From assembly GCA_016776705.1 (NCBI GenBank), contig JADHSW010000134.1:1-8264 (forward strand): a stretch of DNA of 8,264 bases. Direction: 5' to 3'. Under the pieces are notes generated by a model. The model worked only from the letters and a program-made list of their open reading frames with translations. It was not told the DNA's origin and did not search any database. The position numbers were made by a program, and so were the translations under genes. Shown here piece after piece: positions 1 through 7,007 of this stretch. The stretch is from Rhodospirillales bacterium (GTDB lineage Bacteria; Pseudomonadota; Alphaproteobacteria; Rhodospirillales; JABHCV01). Position 1 is the stretch's first letter; the number at the start of each line of letters is the position of its first letter.

Positions 1-845
1 TGACGGGTCGGGGCGTTGATGAATTCCTCTTCCCGGTCGAACATCAATTTGACGGGACGCAGGGCCGCTTTGGCCAGCAAAGCGCAAACCGGTTCGAACG
101 GATAGACGTCCAGTTTCGACCCAAAGGCACCGCCGACCGGGGGCTGGATAACCCGGATATCACCCGGATGAATGCCCAGGGCAGGAGCCAGGTCCATCTT
201 GAAATTGTAAGGATACTGGGTTTGGGAATAGATGGTCAGCTTGCCGCTGGGATCAAAATCGGCAAGCACGCAGCCGGTTCCCATGCAGCAATGGGTGACG
301 TAATGAACGTTGAAGACATCGTCCAGGATAACGTCAGACTCTTTTTCCGCTTCTTCCAGTTCACCATGGTCAAATTTGTAGGAGAGGCTTTTGTTATCCG
401 GTTTTTCGTCATGAACGGCAGGCGCACCTTCTTTCAGGGCTTCAGCCGGATCGAAAACGGCCGGCAGGTCTTCGTATTCGACCTTGATCAGGGCCAGTGC
501 CTGTTCGCAAATTTCCATCGTTTCCGCAGCGACGGCGGCGACTTCGTCCCGAACGCAGCGCACCTTGCCGCCTTTCAGTGGCAGGTTATCGCGATTGACG
601 CCAAAGCGCAGTTCGGGGATATCGTCGGCGGTCAGGACGACATGAACGCCGGGCAAGGCTTTGGCGGCGTCAAGGTCAATGGACTTTATGCGCGCATGGG
701 GCCGCCCGGCATGTAATATCTTGCCGTACAGCATCATCGGCAGGACCATGTCATTGATGTATGTCGTGCGCCCAACGGCCTTGTCCGGGCCATCCGGTTT
801 TGGAATACGCTTGCCGATAATGGTCGTTTTTTCGATCGGTTCCAT
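1..845 (-). CDS. Molybdenum hydroxylase molybdopterin-binding (large) subunit, 3'-truncated by window edge
   Basis: Reading from the ATG at 845 gives 281 residues without a stop to the left edge. The family is about 750-800 residues, so only the N-terminal third is present. It begins with the family opening IGKRIPKPDGPDKAVGRTTY (10-29), then PHARIKSIDLDAAKALPGV, the (R/K)DEVAAVAAE region (100-108), the Q-loop region IYSQTQYPY (205-213) and the molybdopterin motif GGAFGSK at 238-244, and reaches DREEEF (270-275). This places it in the xanthine dehydrogenase/CO dehydrogenase superfamily. The segment around 185-192 reads HCCMGTGC where many relatives have a MEP-type motif. Catalytic residues further on (the Mo-proximal Glu, or the CO dehydrogenase Cys loop) are outside the window, so hydroxylase versus CO oxidation cannot be read directly. 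From context I infer ring hydroxylation next to the indole nitrogen. Confidence 0.93.
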   Translation of the reverse strand, partial: MEPIEKTTIIGKRIPKPDGPDKAVGRTTYINDMVLPMMLYGKILHAGRPHARIKSIDLDAAKALPGVHVVLTADDIPELRFGVNRDNLPLKGGKVRCVRDEVAAVAAETMEICEQALALIKVEYEDLPAVFDPAEALKEGAPAVHDEKPDNKSLSYKFDHGELEEAEKESDVILDDVFNVHYVTHCCMGTGCVLADFDPSGKLTIYSQTQYPYNFKMDLAPALGIHPGDIRVIQPPVGGAFGSKLDVYPFEPVCALLAKAALRPVKLMFDREEEFINAPTR

Positions 846-850
846 ATCTC

Positions 851-1324
851 TTAGGCCTCCGCGTTGGCGACGTCGGAAATGGCGTCAAAAATCTTTTTGT
901 AACCCGTGCAGCGACAGACATTGCCTTCCAGGCCGCGCTGAAGTTCTTCCAAAGACAGGGTCGGATTGTTATCAACAAGATACTTGGCCTGGATAATCAT
1001 TCCAGGGGTGCAGAACCCACATTGAATGGCACCATGGTCGACGAAGGCTTGCTGAATGTCGCTCAGAACTTCTTCGGTGCGCAGCCCTTCAATGGAAAGA
1101 ATTTCCCGGCCGTCACAGTCCACCGCGTACATCAGGCAGGCGTTTACGCTTTCGCCATCGATCAGAATGGTGCAAGCGCCACATTCGCCTTCCCCGCAGG
1201 CGAGCTTGGTGCCTGTCATTCCCAGTTTATCGCGCAGCAGGGCAAGCGCGCTCATGTCGGCGGGCACACTGGCCTGCACGGTACGCCCGTTTAGAACGAA
1301 CCTGATATCAATATTAACAGTCAT
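851..1324 (-). CDS. Molybdenum hydroxylase [2Fe-2S] (small) subunit
   Basis: 157 residues, standard length for CoxS-type subunits (about 150-170). The N-terminal plant-ferredoxin-like domain binds the first cluster through Cys43, Cys48, Cys51 and Cys63 (CGEGECGAC plus NAC). The helical C-terminal domain binds the second cluster through Cys102, Cys105, Cys137 and Cys139 (QCGFCTPGM and NVCRCTGY). All eight ligands are present, so the electron chain from the Mo site to FAD is intact. No Tat or Sec signal is visible, as expected for a cytosolic subunit. The gene sits between the FAD and molybdopterin subunits, giving the order medium-small-large, which is the order of the cox genes. The large subunit follows after 5 nt. 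Confidence 0.96.
   Translation of the reverse strand: MTVNIDIRFVLNGRTVQASVPADMSALALLRDKLGMTGTKLACGEGECGACTILIDGESVNACLMYAVDCDGREILSIEGLRTEEVLSDIQQAFVDHGAIQCGFCTPGMIIQAKYLVDNNPTLSLEELQRGLEGNVCRCTGYKKIFDAISDVANAEA
856..860 (-). promoter_or_regulatory. Ribosome binding site of the molybdopterin subunit
   Basis: GGAGG lies in the last codons of the Fe-S subunit gene, 10 nt ahead of the ATG at 845-843, and supports that start. Confidence 0.65.
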
Positions 1325-2195
1325 CGCTTAGCAATCTCCTGAGATAGACTGAAGCCAAATGGCCACGGTACCAGGCCGTCGCCCTGACATCGTCAATCGG
1401 GCTGATTTCGCCCATTAAGGTTTCCACCGCCTCTTCTATCAGTTGGGGAGTGAGGGTCTTGCCTTCCAGTAAAGCCTCCGTCGCCATTGCTCGCAGGGGG
1501 ACGGGTCCGACTGCGCCAAAGGCGAGGCGCACATGGAACACCTCGTTTCCATCACGAAGGGCGCTGAGTGCTGCCGAGACGACGGAAATTTCCAGAGCCG
1601 GCCTGGGGCCGGATTTCAAGAATCTGGCTCGCGCTCTTTGTTCAGGTACAGCGAAGCAAACGGCGCTCAGCAATTCTTCAGCTCGTTTGACGGTTTTGCC
1701 CGGCCCTGTAAAAAAGTCCTTAAGCGGCACCCGCCTGTTCGTTAACGCCCCGCTATCAAAGCAGGTTAATTCCACTTCACCATCCAGGACCAGTAGCGCC
1801 GGAAGGCTGTCGCCCGCCGGTGAGGCATTACAGATATTACCGCCGATGGTGGCGACGTTACGGATTTGCGAGCTGGCGAAGTGGTTGGCGGCCTCTGCCA
1901 GAATTGGGGCCATATCGCCCAGAAGCTCATCCTTCAGGATATCCGTCATGGTGGTCAGTGCACCGATACGCAATTCGCCACTATCCATGGTGACGCCGCG
2001 CAGATCGGCAATTCGGCGGATATTGACCAGACGTTTTTTGTAAGGGATACGCCCCTCGCCTGTTTGAAGTTTCAGGTCCGTGCCACCGGCCAGGATGAGG
2101 GCATCACCATCAGCCATCAATCTGGCGGCTTCCTCAATGGTGGAAGGGGCGGCGTACTCTTCAGGCCCCTGATCAGATTTCAATTCAGCCGTCAC
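1314..2195 (-). CDS. Molybdenum hydroxylase FAD-binding (medium) subunit
   Basis: 293 residues with a GTG start, the usual length for the separate FAD subunit (CoxM/PCMH-type) of CO dehydrogenase and xanthine dehydrogenase family enzymes. The N-terminal FAD domain has LAGGTDL at 35-41 and the diphosphate-binding TIGGNICNASPAGD at 116-129, both diagnostic. The C-terminal CO dehydrogenase flavoprotein domain follows, with SGPRPALEISVVSAAL and LAFGAVGPVPLRA. It lacks the extra [4Fe-4S] insertion found in the equivalent subunit of 4-hydroxybenzoyl-CoA reductase, which argues for an ordinary hydroxylase. It passes electrons from the Fe-S subunit to an unknown acceptor. Its last 11 nt overlap the start of the Fe-S subunit gene. 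In the inferred pathway it is part of the enzyme that hydroxylates C2 of an indole acid. Confidence 0.94.
   Translation of the reverse strand: MTAELKSDQGPEEYAAPSTIEEAARLMADGDALILAGGTDLKLQTGEGRIPYKKRLVNIRRIADLRGVTMDSGELRIGALTTMTDILKDELLGDMAPILAEAANHFASSQIRNVATIGGNICNASPAGDSLPALLVLDGEVELTCFDSGALTNRRVPLKDFFTGPGKTVKRAEELLSAVCFAVPEQRARARFLKSGPRPALEISVVSAALSALRDGNEVFHVRLAFGAVGPVPLRAMATEALLEGKTLTPQLIEEAVETLMGEISPIDDVRATAWYRGHLASVYLRRLLSDDC
1336..1340 (-). promoter_or_regulatory. Ribosome binding site of the 2Fe-2S subunit
   Basis: AGGAG is located within the end of the FAD subunit gene, 11 nt upstream of the ATG at 1324-1322. Spacing is slightly long, but the start agrees with family N termini. Confidence 0.55.
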
Positions 2196-2202
2196 GGCTT
2201 GT

Positions 2203-2207
2203 CTCCT
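2203..2207 (-). promoter_or_regulatory. Ribosome binding site deciding the GTG start of the FAD subunit
   Basis: AGGAG sits in the 15-nt gap after the mutase stop, 7 nt before GTG at 2195-2193. The ATG closer to the mutase stop is out of frame and meets TGA after eight codons, so the GTG is the best start. Confidence 0.75.
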
Positions 2208-2210
2208 TCA

Positions 2211-3812
2211 TCAGAACCGAATGGGTTCGTCGTAGCGTCCATAAACATCGACCAGAACGTTGGTCATTTCGCCGACACTTGCATAGGCTTTCACTGCGGC
2301 TACCAGCGCCGCCATGACGTTGCGCCCTGCATCAGCATCGCTGCGCAGAGCTTCCAGGCAACGATCCACTTCGGCCTGATCGCGGTTCTTGCGAACCTCT
2401 TCCAGGGCCGCAATCTGCACCCTGCCGCCATCTTCATCGTAGGGATGCAGATCAACTTCGGGTTTTTCATCGTCGTCATCGACGTAACAGTTGACGCCGA
2501 CCTTGCGCTGGGCGCCGGATTCCACATCCTTCTGACGCCTGAAGGCGTGCTCGGAAACCTTGGCCTGAATGACACCGTCGCTCACCGCCTTGACGATGCC
2601 GCCCTGGGCATCAACCCAGTCCATGGCTTCAACGATCTTGTCTTCCATCTCATTGGTCAGCGTCTCAATATAGTAAGAGCCCCCCAAAGGATCGACTGTA
2701 TCTGCAAGACCTATTTCCTCGATCAGCAACTGCATGGTCCTGAGCGACAGGCGCTGCGCCTTTGGCGTGGGAATGGTGTAGGCCTCGTCATAACAACACA
2801 GGGCCATGGTCTGGGCGCCGGAAAGCGCCCCAACAAGAGCATAATAGGCCCCCCGCATGATGTTGTTTTCAGGCTGTTCAATGGTCAGGCCAAAACCACC
2901 CCCACCGGCGATCATGCGCAACCAGCCGGATTTTGGATCTTTCGCCTGATATTGCTCAAGAATGATCTTCGCCCAGTGTCTTCGCCCAGCGCGGAACTTG
3001 GCCACCTGTTCAAACAAATTGCCATAGATATTGAAGTTATAGGACAGACGACCGGCAAAGGTGTCGATGTCCATGCCGCGATCCAGCGCCCGGTCGGTAT
3101 AGGCCTTGGCGATGGAAAAGGCGTAGCCCATTTCTTCCGCCGGGGTCGCGCCGGATTCACGGATGTGATAACCGCAGACACTGACCGGGCTGTACTTGGG
3201 CGCATTCTTGGCACAGTACTCGATGGTATCGGCGACCAGCTTGACGGAAGGTTCAACCGGAAATATCCAGGTGCCGCGGCCAATAAACTCTTTCAGGATA
3301 TCGTTCTGCGCCGTGCCGCGCAGCTTGGCGACATCGTAACCACGCTTTTCGGCCATCGCCAGATACATGGCGATCAGGATCGCCGCCGTGCCATTGATGG
3401 TTAGCGAGACGGTGATTTTTTCCAGATCGATACCATCGAAGGCTATTTCAAAATCCTTCAGGGTATCGACCGCCATGCCAACCCGCCCGACCTCGCCAAA
3501 GGCTTCCGGCGCATCGGAGTCATAACCGCACTGGGTCGCCAGATCGAAGGCGACGTTCAATCCTGTCTGGCCGTTGGCGATCAGGTACTGGAAACGCTCG
3601 TTGGTCTCGGCTGCGTTCGCAAAGCCCGTATACTGGCGCATGGTGAACGGGCGTTTACGGTACATTTCAGCGTGAATGCCGCGTGTGAAGGGCGCTTCGC
3701 CGGACCGGCTGTTATCAATGCCCCCGCTCTGCTCGACATCTTCCTGGGTATACAGGGTCTTGATCTCGATCCCGGATTCATTGACGATCTTGTTCGTATC
3801 GTCTGTCATCAT
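2211..3812 (-). CDS. Acyl-CoA mutase, large catalytic subunit (methylmalonyl-CoA mutase family) with remodelled active site
   Basis: 533 residues: the TIM-barrel substrate domain only, with no fused B12 domain, as in two-component mutases. Landmarks are TRGIHAEMY (43-51), RPFTMRQYTGF (54-64), AFDLATQCGYDSD (88-100), AQNDILKEFIGRGT (168-181), GYHIRESGATP (214-224), AKFRAGRRHWAK (271-282) and DPLGGSYYIE. Aligned from memory to Propionibacterium methylmalonyl-CoA mutase, Tyr61 and Arg179 match the carboxylate-binding Tyr89/Arg207, and Tyr215/His216 match Tyr243/His244. In contrast, the stretch containing His328 and Gln330 is MIAGGGG (300-306), and SLHTN becomes TMALC (335-339), with Glu343 retained. 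So it should act on a carboxylated acyl-CoA that is not methylmalonyl-CoA, plausibly (2-aminophenyl)succinyl-CoA. Two adjacent ATGs (3812 and 3809) are possible starts; GGGAG sits 5 and 8 nt upstream of them. Confidence 0.93.
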   Translation of the reverse strand: MMTDDTNKIVNESGIEIKTLYTQEDVEQSGGIDNSRSGEAPFTRGIHAEMYRKRPFTMRQYTGFANAAETNERFQYLIANGQTGLNVAFDLATQCGYDSDAPEAFGEVGRVGMAVDTLKDFEIAFDGIDLEKITVSLTINGTAAILIAMYLAMAEKRGYDVAKLRGTAQNDILKEFIGRGTWIFPVEPSVKLVADTIEYCAKNAPKYSPVSVCGYHIRESGATPAEEMGYAFSIAKAYTDRALDRGMDIDTFAGRLSYNFNIYGNLFEQVAKFRAGRRHWAKIILEQYQAKDPKSGWLRMIAGGGGFGLTIEQPENNIMRGAYYALVGALSGAQTMALCCYDEAYTIPTPKAQRLSLRTMQLLIEEIGLADTVDPLGGSYYIETLTNEMEDKIVEAMDWVDAQGGIVKAVSDGVIQAKVSEHAFRRQKDVESGAQRKVGVNCYVDDDDEKPEVDLHPYDEDGGRVQIAALEEVRKNRDQAEVDRCLEALRSDADAGRNVMAALVAAVKAYASVGEMTNVLVDVYGRYDEPIRF

Positions 3813-4198
3813 GCGTTCTCCCGGATGAAGTCGACAATTTCATGCAGGCGCGCTTCCGTCGGGAAGACACCACGGAACCCCAGGTTTCCCAGCGGCAAAC
3901 GGTCGGGCTCGGGGATATTGCCGCCAACGACCCACAGCTTGTCCTCCAGTCCGGCTTTGATCAAAAGCTCGCGCATTTTTCCACACAACGGCATGTGAGA
4001 CCCGGACAGGATGGAAAGACCGATAACATCGACATTTTCTTCCTGCGCCAACTTGACGATATCTTCCGGGGTTCTGCGCAAGCCGGAATAAACGGCTTCG
4101 AACCCGGCCTCCATCATGGCGCGCACGACGACTTTTGCGCCGACGTCATGACCATCCAGTCCCGGCTTGGCGATCAGCACTTTTATTTTTTGAGCCAT
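3809..4198 (-). CDS. Acyl-CoA mutase, small cobalamin-binding subunit
   Basis: 129 residues, matching stand-alone B12-binding subunits of two-component acyl-CoA mutases (about 130-140). The fold is a single Rossmann-like cobalamin domain. The base-off/His-on signature is complete: DxHxxG at 15-20 (Asp15, His17, Gly20), with His17 the predicted lower cobalt ligand and Lys11 matching the conserved Lys before this motif; then Ser62-x-Leu64 (GLSILSG) and the GG pair at 92-93 (VVGGNIPEPD). It pairs with the catalytic barrel subunit encoded next, whose start overlaps it by ATGA. In the inferred pathway it carries adenosylcobalamin for rearrangement of an arylsuccinyl-CoA. Having the small subunit ahead of the large one is the less common order as I recall isobutyryl-CoA and 2-hydroxyisobutyryl-CoA mutase operons. 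Confidence 0.95.
   Translation of the reverse strand: MAQKIKVLIAKPGLDGHDVGAKVVVRAMMEAGFEAVYSGLRRTPEDIVKLAQEENVDVIGLSILSGSHMPLCGKMRELLIKAGLEDKLWVVGGNIPEPDRLPLGNLGFRGVFPTEARLHEIVDFIRENA
3818..3822 (-). promoter_or_regulatory. Ribosome binding site of the large mutase subunit
   Basis: GGGAG lies inside the 3' end of the small-subunit gene. Spacing is 5 nt to the first ATG (3812) and 8 nt to the second in-frame ATG (3809), so the second Met may be the true start. The difference is one residue. Confidence 0.6.
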
Positions 4199-5329
4199 TT
4201 AAGAAAGCTCCTTGGCGATGATGAGTTTCAGAATGTCGCTGGTGCCGCCGCCGATCAGGGTAAAGCGGATATCACGCAGGTAGCGCTGTATCGGGTATTC
4301 CATGGCGTAGCCGTAAGACGCCAGCACACGGGCCGCCTTGTCGCAAACGTCGGCTGCGGATTCCGATGCGAACAGCTTGGCCATGGCGGCTTCCTTGTGA
4401 TGGGGCCTGTCTTCGTCCTTCAACCATGCGGCATAATGGACCAGTTGACGCGCCGCCATCATGTCCGTCGCCATTTCGGCAAGCTTCAGCTGAATGGCCT
4501 GAAAGCGGTTGATCGGTTTTCCAAATTGCTGACGCTCGCCTGCGTACGCGGTTGCATCTTCCAGCGCGGCGCGACCGCATCCCAAGGCCAGCGCCCCGGT
4601 GACAATACGGATTTCAGCAAGAAGTTTTCGCAAATGTTCTTCGCCGTCACCGATTTCCCTGCTCAGGCAATGGCTGTCAGGGACGAAACAATCATCAAGG
4701 GCCAATTCCGATGTGGGCAATGCCCAGACACCCATTTTTTCAATGGCCCGGCCGATCTTCAGGCCGCCGAAATTCCGTTCGACCAGAAAAATGGTCAGCT
4801 TCTGTTCTTCGCCTGCGCGGGCAAAAACGGTGAAAAAATCTGCGACAGGGGCCGCCGTTACCCACATCTTCTGGCCGTTCAGCCTGTATCCGCCCTCGAC
4901 CTTTTCAGCAGATGTTGAAATGCCGCCAAGATCACTGCCGGCATTTGGCTCCGTCATGCAAATTGCACCGATCTTTTCACCCTTCAGGGCTGGTTTGAAA
5001 AGCCGATCGCGAATGTCGTCATTACCCAGCATGTGCAGGAACTTGGTTCCCATCAGGGATTGCATGGTTGCACATCCGGCCAGCGACATGGACCCACGGG
5101 CGATTTCTTCCAGGGCCAGACAAAGGCTGATCAAATCCATATCGACACCGCCCACGTCATCCGAATAGCGCATGCCAAAGAAACCTAGTTCCGCCAGCTC
5201 CTTCATCAACTCGCGAGGGTATTCATGCTCCTCGTCAAGGGCTTCGGCTTGCGGGCGAATGCGTTCGTCGCAAAAGCGGGCGAAAGTTTCCTGAACCTGA
5301 CGCTGTTCATCGTTGAGGCTGAAATCCAT
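4199..5329 (-). CDS. Acyl-CoA dehydrogenase family protein lacking the usual catalytic Glu; possible decarboxylating dehydrogenase
   Basis: 376 residues, normal length for a soluble FAD acyl-CoA dehydrogenase. The N-terminal helical domain starts DFSLNDEQRQVQ. The FAD/substrate motif MTEPNAGSD is at 125-133, KMWVT at 154-158, and YAGERQQFGKPI at 262-273. The C-terminal signature is unusual. Where the family normally has (Y/L)EGT with the catalytic base, this protein has IGGGTSD, with Gly361 in the Glu position. The preceding FAD-contact motif, normally (F/L)GGYG, reads LASYG (336-340). The alternative base position of isovaleryl-CoA dehydrogenases, directly before the conserved Arg241, is Ile240, although Glu239 sits one residue earlier. 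The gene lies directly upstream of a B12 mutase (stop codon abuts the next ATG). I infer oxidative decarboxylation of the mutase product, an arylmethyl-malonyl-CoA, to a cinnamoyl-CoA, with CO2 loss replacing proton abstraction. A non-dehydrogenase role is possible. Confidence 0.9.
   Translation of the reverse strand: MDFSLNDEQRQVQETFARFCDERIRPQAEALDEEHEYPRELMKELAELGFFGMRYSDDVGGVDMDLISLCLALEEIARGSMSLAGCATMQSLMGTKFLHMLGNDDIRDRLFKPALKGEKIGAICMTEPNAGSDLGGISTSAEKVEGGYRLNGQKMWVTAAPVADFFTVFARAGEEQKLTIFLVERNFGGLKIGRAIEKMGVWALPTSELALDDCFVPDSHCLSREIGDGEEHLRKLLAEIRIVTGALALGCGRAALEDATAYAGERQQFGKPINRFQAIQLKLAEMATDMMAARQLVHYAAWLKDEDRPHHKEAAMAKLFASESAADVCDKAARVLASYGYAMEYPIQRYLRDIRFTLIGGGTSDILKLIIAKELS
4208..4212 (-). 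promoter_or_regulatory. Ribosome binding site of the cobalamin-binding mutase subunit
   Basis: AGGAG lies within the last codons of the acyl-CoA dehydrogenase gene, 9 nt before the ATG at 4198-4196. The upstream stop TAA is immediately followed by this ATG (TAAATG), so the two genes are likely translationally coupled. Confidence 0.7.
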
Positions 5330-5333
5330 TTAT

Positions 5334-7007
5334 TCAGTCCAGTCCGTAGGTATCTTTGGCAGCGGCAGCCGAAATGACGCCATTTCTGACTTCCCGGCGC
5401 AACTGTTCGCGGTCGCGTTTTTTAGGGTCCCCATAGCCCCCACCACCACCGGCAATCTGATGGTAATGGGTTCCCCTGGGAACGCCGGTGATTAAATCCT
5501 TGTTGTTGGGTACAACATGAGTGCCGTCGGGATAGGTCAATTCGATAATATTCAGGATGCTGTCTTCGCCGCCGAACAGGCCGAAGGCGGGTTCAAAATC
5601 CCCATCGCCGAAAGTAACAAACTGGGTATCTTCCGAGCCAATGGTGAATTCCGTCTCGACGCCCAGTCCGCCGCGCCATTGCCCCGCGCCCCCTGAATCG
5701 GTGACGTATTCATGCTTTTTAAGCAGGTGCGGCGTGGTCTGCTCGAACATTTCGTAATCCTGATCCAGGATGCCGCCAGACGCATCGATCATACCAATAT
5801 GATCGTAACCGTCGGTTCCCTTCATCGCGCCCGATCCACCTTTTAAGCCCATGAACCCGATATCCACATAGGGTTCACCGTTTTCAGGATCCTGTCCCGT
5901 GGTGAGCGAGCACAACAGGTTGTTCCAGCCCGCCGTCACCCGCTCAGGGATGACCGGTGCCAGGGCGCGGATGATGGCGTCCGCATTGGGCGGGCACAGA
6001 TGGTTTCCGAACGTCGTCGCTTTGGGGTACCTGGCGTTCAGGATGGTGCCTTCGGGAATGATCATTTCAATCGGCTTGACCATTCCTTCGTTGTGCGGGA
6101 TGTCGGGATTGATCATTTGCAGGAAGGTTAAAATCGTCGCCGAGGCCGAAGACGTATAGGTGCCATTGACGAAGCCATCGGTCTGCTCATCCGTATCGGA
6201 ATAATCAAAGGTTATCTTGTTTTCCTTGACCGTGATCTTGACGCGAATGGTAAACGTGGTGCCCTTGTTGTGGCCATCGAAATAGACCATGCCCTCGCCG
6301 CAATATTCGCCATTGGGAATTTGCGCGATTTCGGCTTCGACCATTTTGCGGGACGCCTCGAACAACGCCGCCTTGTGGGCGTGAAAACTTTCCAAACCGT
6401 ATTTGTCGATCAGCGCCACAAGGCGGCGCTCGCCAACTTTACAGGCTCCCATCTGGGCGCGCATGTCGTGCTGGACGATGTCGAGCCGAATGTTGGCGAA
6501 GATCAGATCCCAAACGTCCTTCTTCAGCTTGCCTTTTTCATAAACCTTGACCGGTGGAATGCGCAGCGCTTCCTGCCACACTTCCTTGGCGTTGGGATTG
6601 TAGCCGCCACGCACGTTACCGCCGATATCGGCCTGATGACCCTTGACGGCTGAAAATCCGATCAGGGTATCGCCGTGAAAGATCGGACGATAGACGGCGA
6701 CGTCATTGTTCTGATTGCCAAGGCTGAAAACGTCATTATGGAAGATCACGTCACCCGGATGAAAATCGCCCTCATAGTATTCGATGATGTACTTGCACAC
6801 AGGCGCCAGTGAAAACGCCAGGATGGGCAGGTTTTCAGTTTGCTCCAGCATGTTGCCCTGGGCGTCGTACAGGCCGGTGACAAAATCCTTTGCTTCGCAC
6901 AGGATCGGCGAACGGGTGGTCATTTCGACCACGGCGCTCATCTCATCGGTTATCGACTTGAAGGTCCGGGCATAAACCGAAACCAGAATGGGATCAATCC
7001 TGCTCAT
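5334..7007 (-). CDS. hyuB: Hydantoinase/oxoprolinase subunit B (HyuB)
   Basis: A complete 557-residue HyuB-family protein, close to the normal length for a stand-alone B subunit (about 510-600). It starts with the characteristic IDPILVSVYARTFKSITDEM. It carries HPGDVIFHNDVF at 83-94, GHQADIGG at 123-130 (family pattern H-x-x-D-[IV]-G-G; His124 and Asp127 are candidate metal or catalytic residues), FVNGTY in the middle, and the Gly-rich C-terminal GGGGGYGDP. With HyuA it should form an ATP-dependent amide hydrolase in the cytosol. No small third subunit follows, as would be expected for acetone carboxylase; an acyl-CoA dehydrogenase follows after 4 nt. In the proposed pathway the HyuAB pair would open the lactam ring of 2-oxoindole-3-acetate to (2-aminophenyl)succinate. 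Family is clear from sequence; that substrate is inferred from neighbours. Confidence 0.93.
   Translation of the reverse strand: MSRIDPILVSVYARTFKSITDEMSAVVEMTTRSPILCEAKDFVTGLYDAQGNMLEQTENLPILAFSLAPVCKYIIEYYEGDFHPGDVIFHNDVFSLGNQNNDVAVYRPIFHGDTLIGFSAVKGHQADIGGNVRGGYNPNAKEVWQEALRIPPVKVYEKGKLKKDVWDLIFANIRLDIVQHDMRAQMGACKVGERRLVALIDKYGLESFHAHKAALFEASRKMVEAEIAQIPNGEYCGEGMVYFDGHNKGTTFTIRVKITVKENKITFDYSDTDEQTDGFVNGTYTSSASATILTFLQMINPDIPHNEGMVKPIEMIIPEGTILNARYPKATTFGNHLCPPNADAIIRALAPVIPERVTAGWNNLLCSLTTGQDPENGEPYVDIGFMGLKGGSGAMKGTDGYDHIGMIDASGGILDQDYEMFEQTTPHLLKKHEYVTDSGGAGQWRGGLGVETEFTIGSEDTQFVTFGDGDFEPAFGLFGGEDSILNIIELTYPDGTHVVPNNKDLITGVPRGTHYHQIAGGGGGYGDPKKRDREQLRREVRNGVISAAAAKDTYGLD

Noticed and set aside
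168..716. A 182-codon plus-strand open frame near the left edge
   Set aside because: The minus strand here is the open reading frame of the molybdopterin subunit with GGAFGSK and other family motifs; the plus frame is its shadow.
1..2195. True aerobic CO dehydrogenase (coxMSL)
   Set aside because: Gene order fits cox, but the diagnostic Cys loop of CoxL is beyond the window, no cox accessory genes are seen, and the neighbours point to aromatic-acid catabolism. It cannot be excluded fully.
1866..3404. A 512-codon plus-strand open frame opposite the FAD subunit and mutase genes
   Set aside because: It is antisense to genes with clear motifs, has no family-like motifs, crosses a gene junction, and is explained by the codon bias of the minus-strand genes.
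2211..4198. Housekeeping methylmalonyl-CoA mutase for propionate metabolism, or isobutyryl/2-hydroxyisobutyryl-CoA mutase
   Set aside because: The His/Gln and HTN segments of methylmalonyl-CoA mutase are missing, while the Tyr/Arg carboxylate pair excludes the isobutyryl and hydroxyisobutyryl types. Neighbours are also not propionate genes.
3842..4918. A 358-codon plus-strand open frame opposite the small mutase subunit and dehydrogenase
   Set aside because: It is antisense to two well-supported genes, and its composition looks like a reverse-complement shadow.
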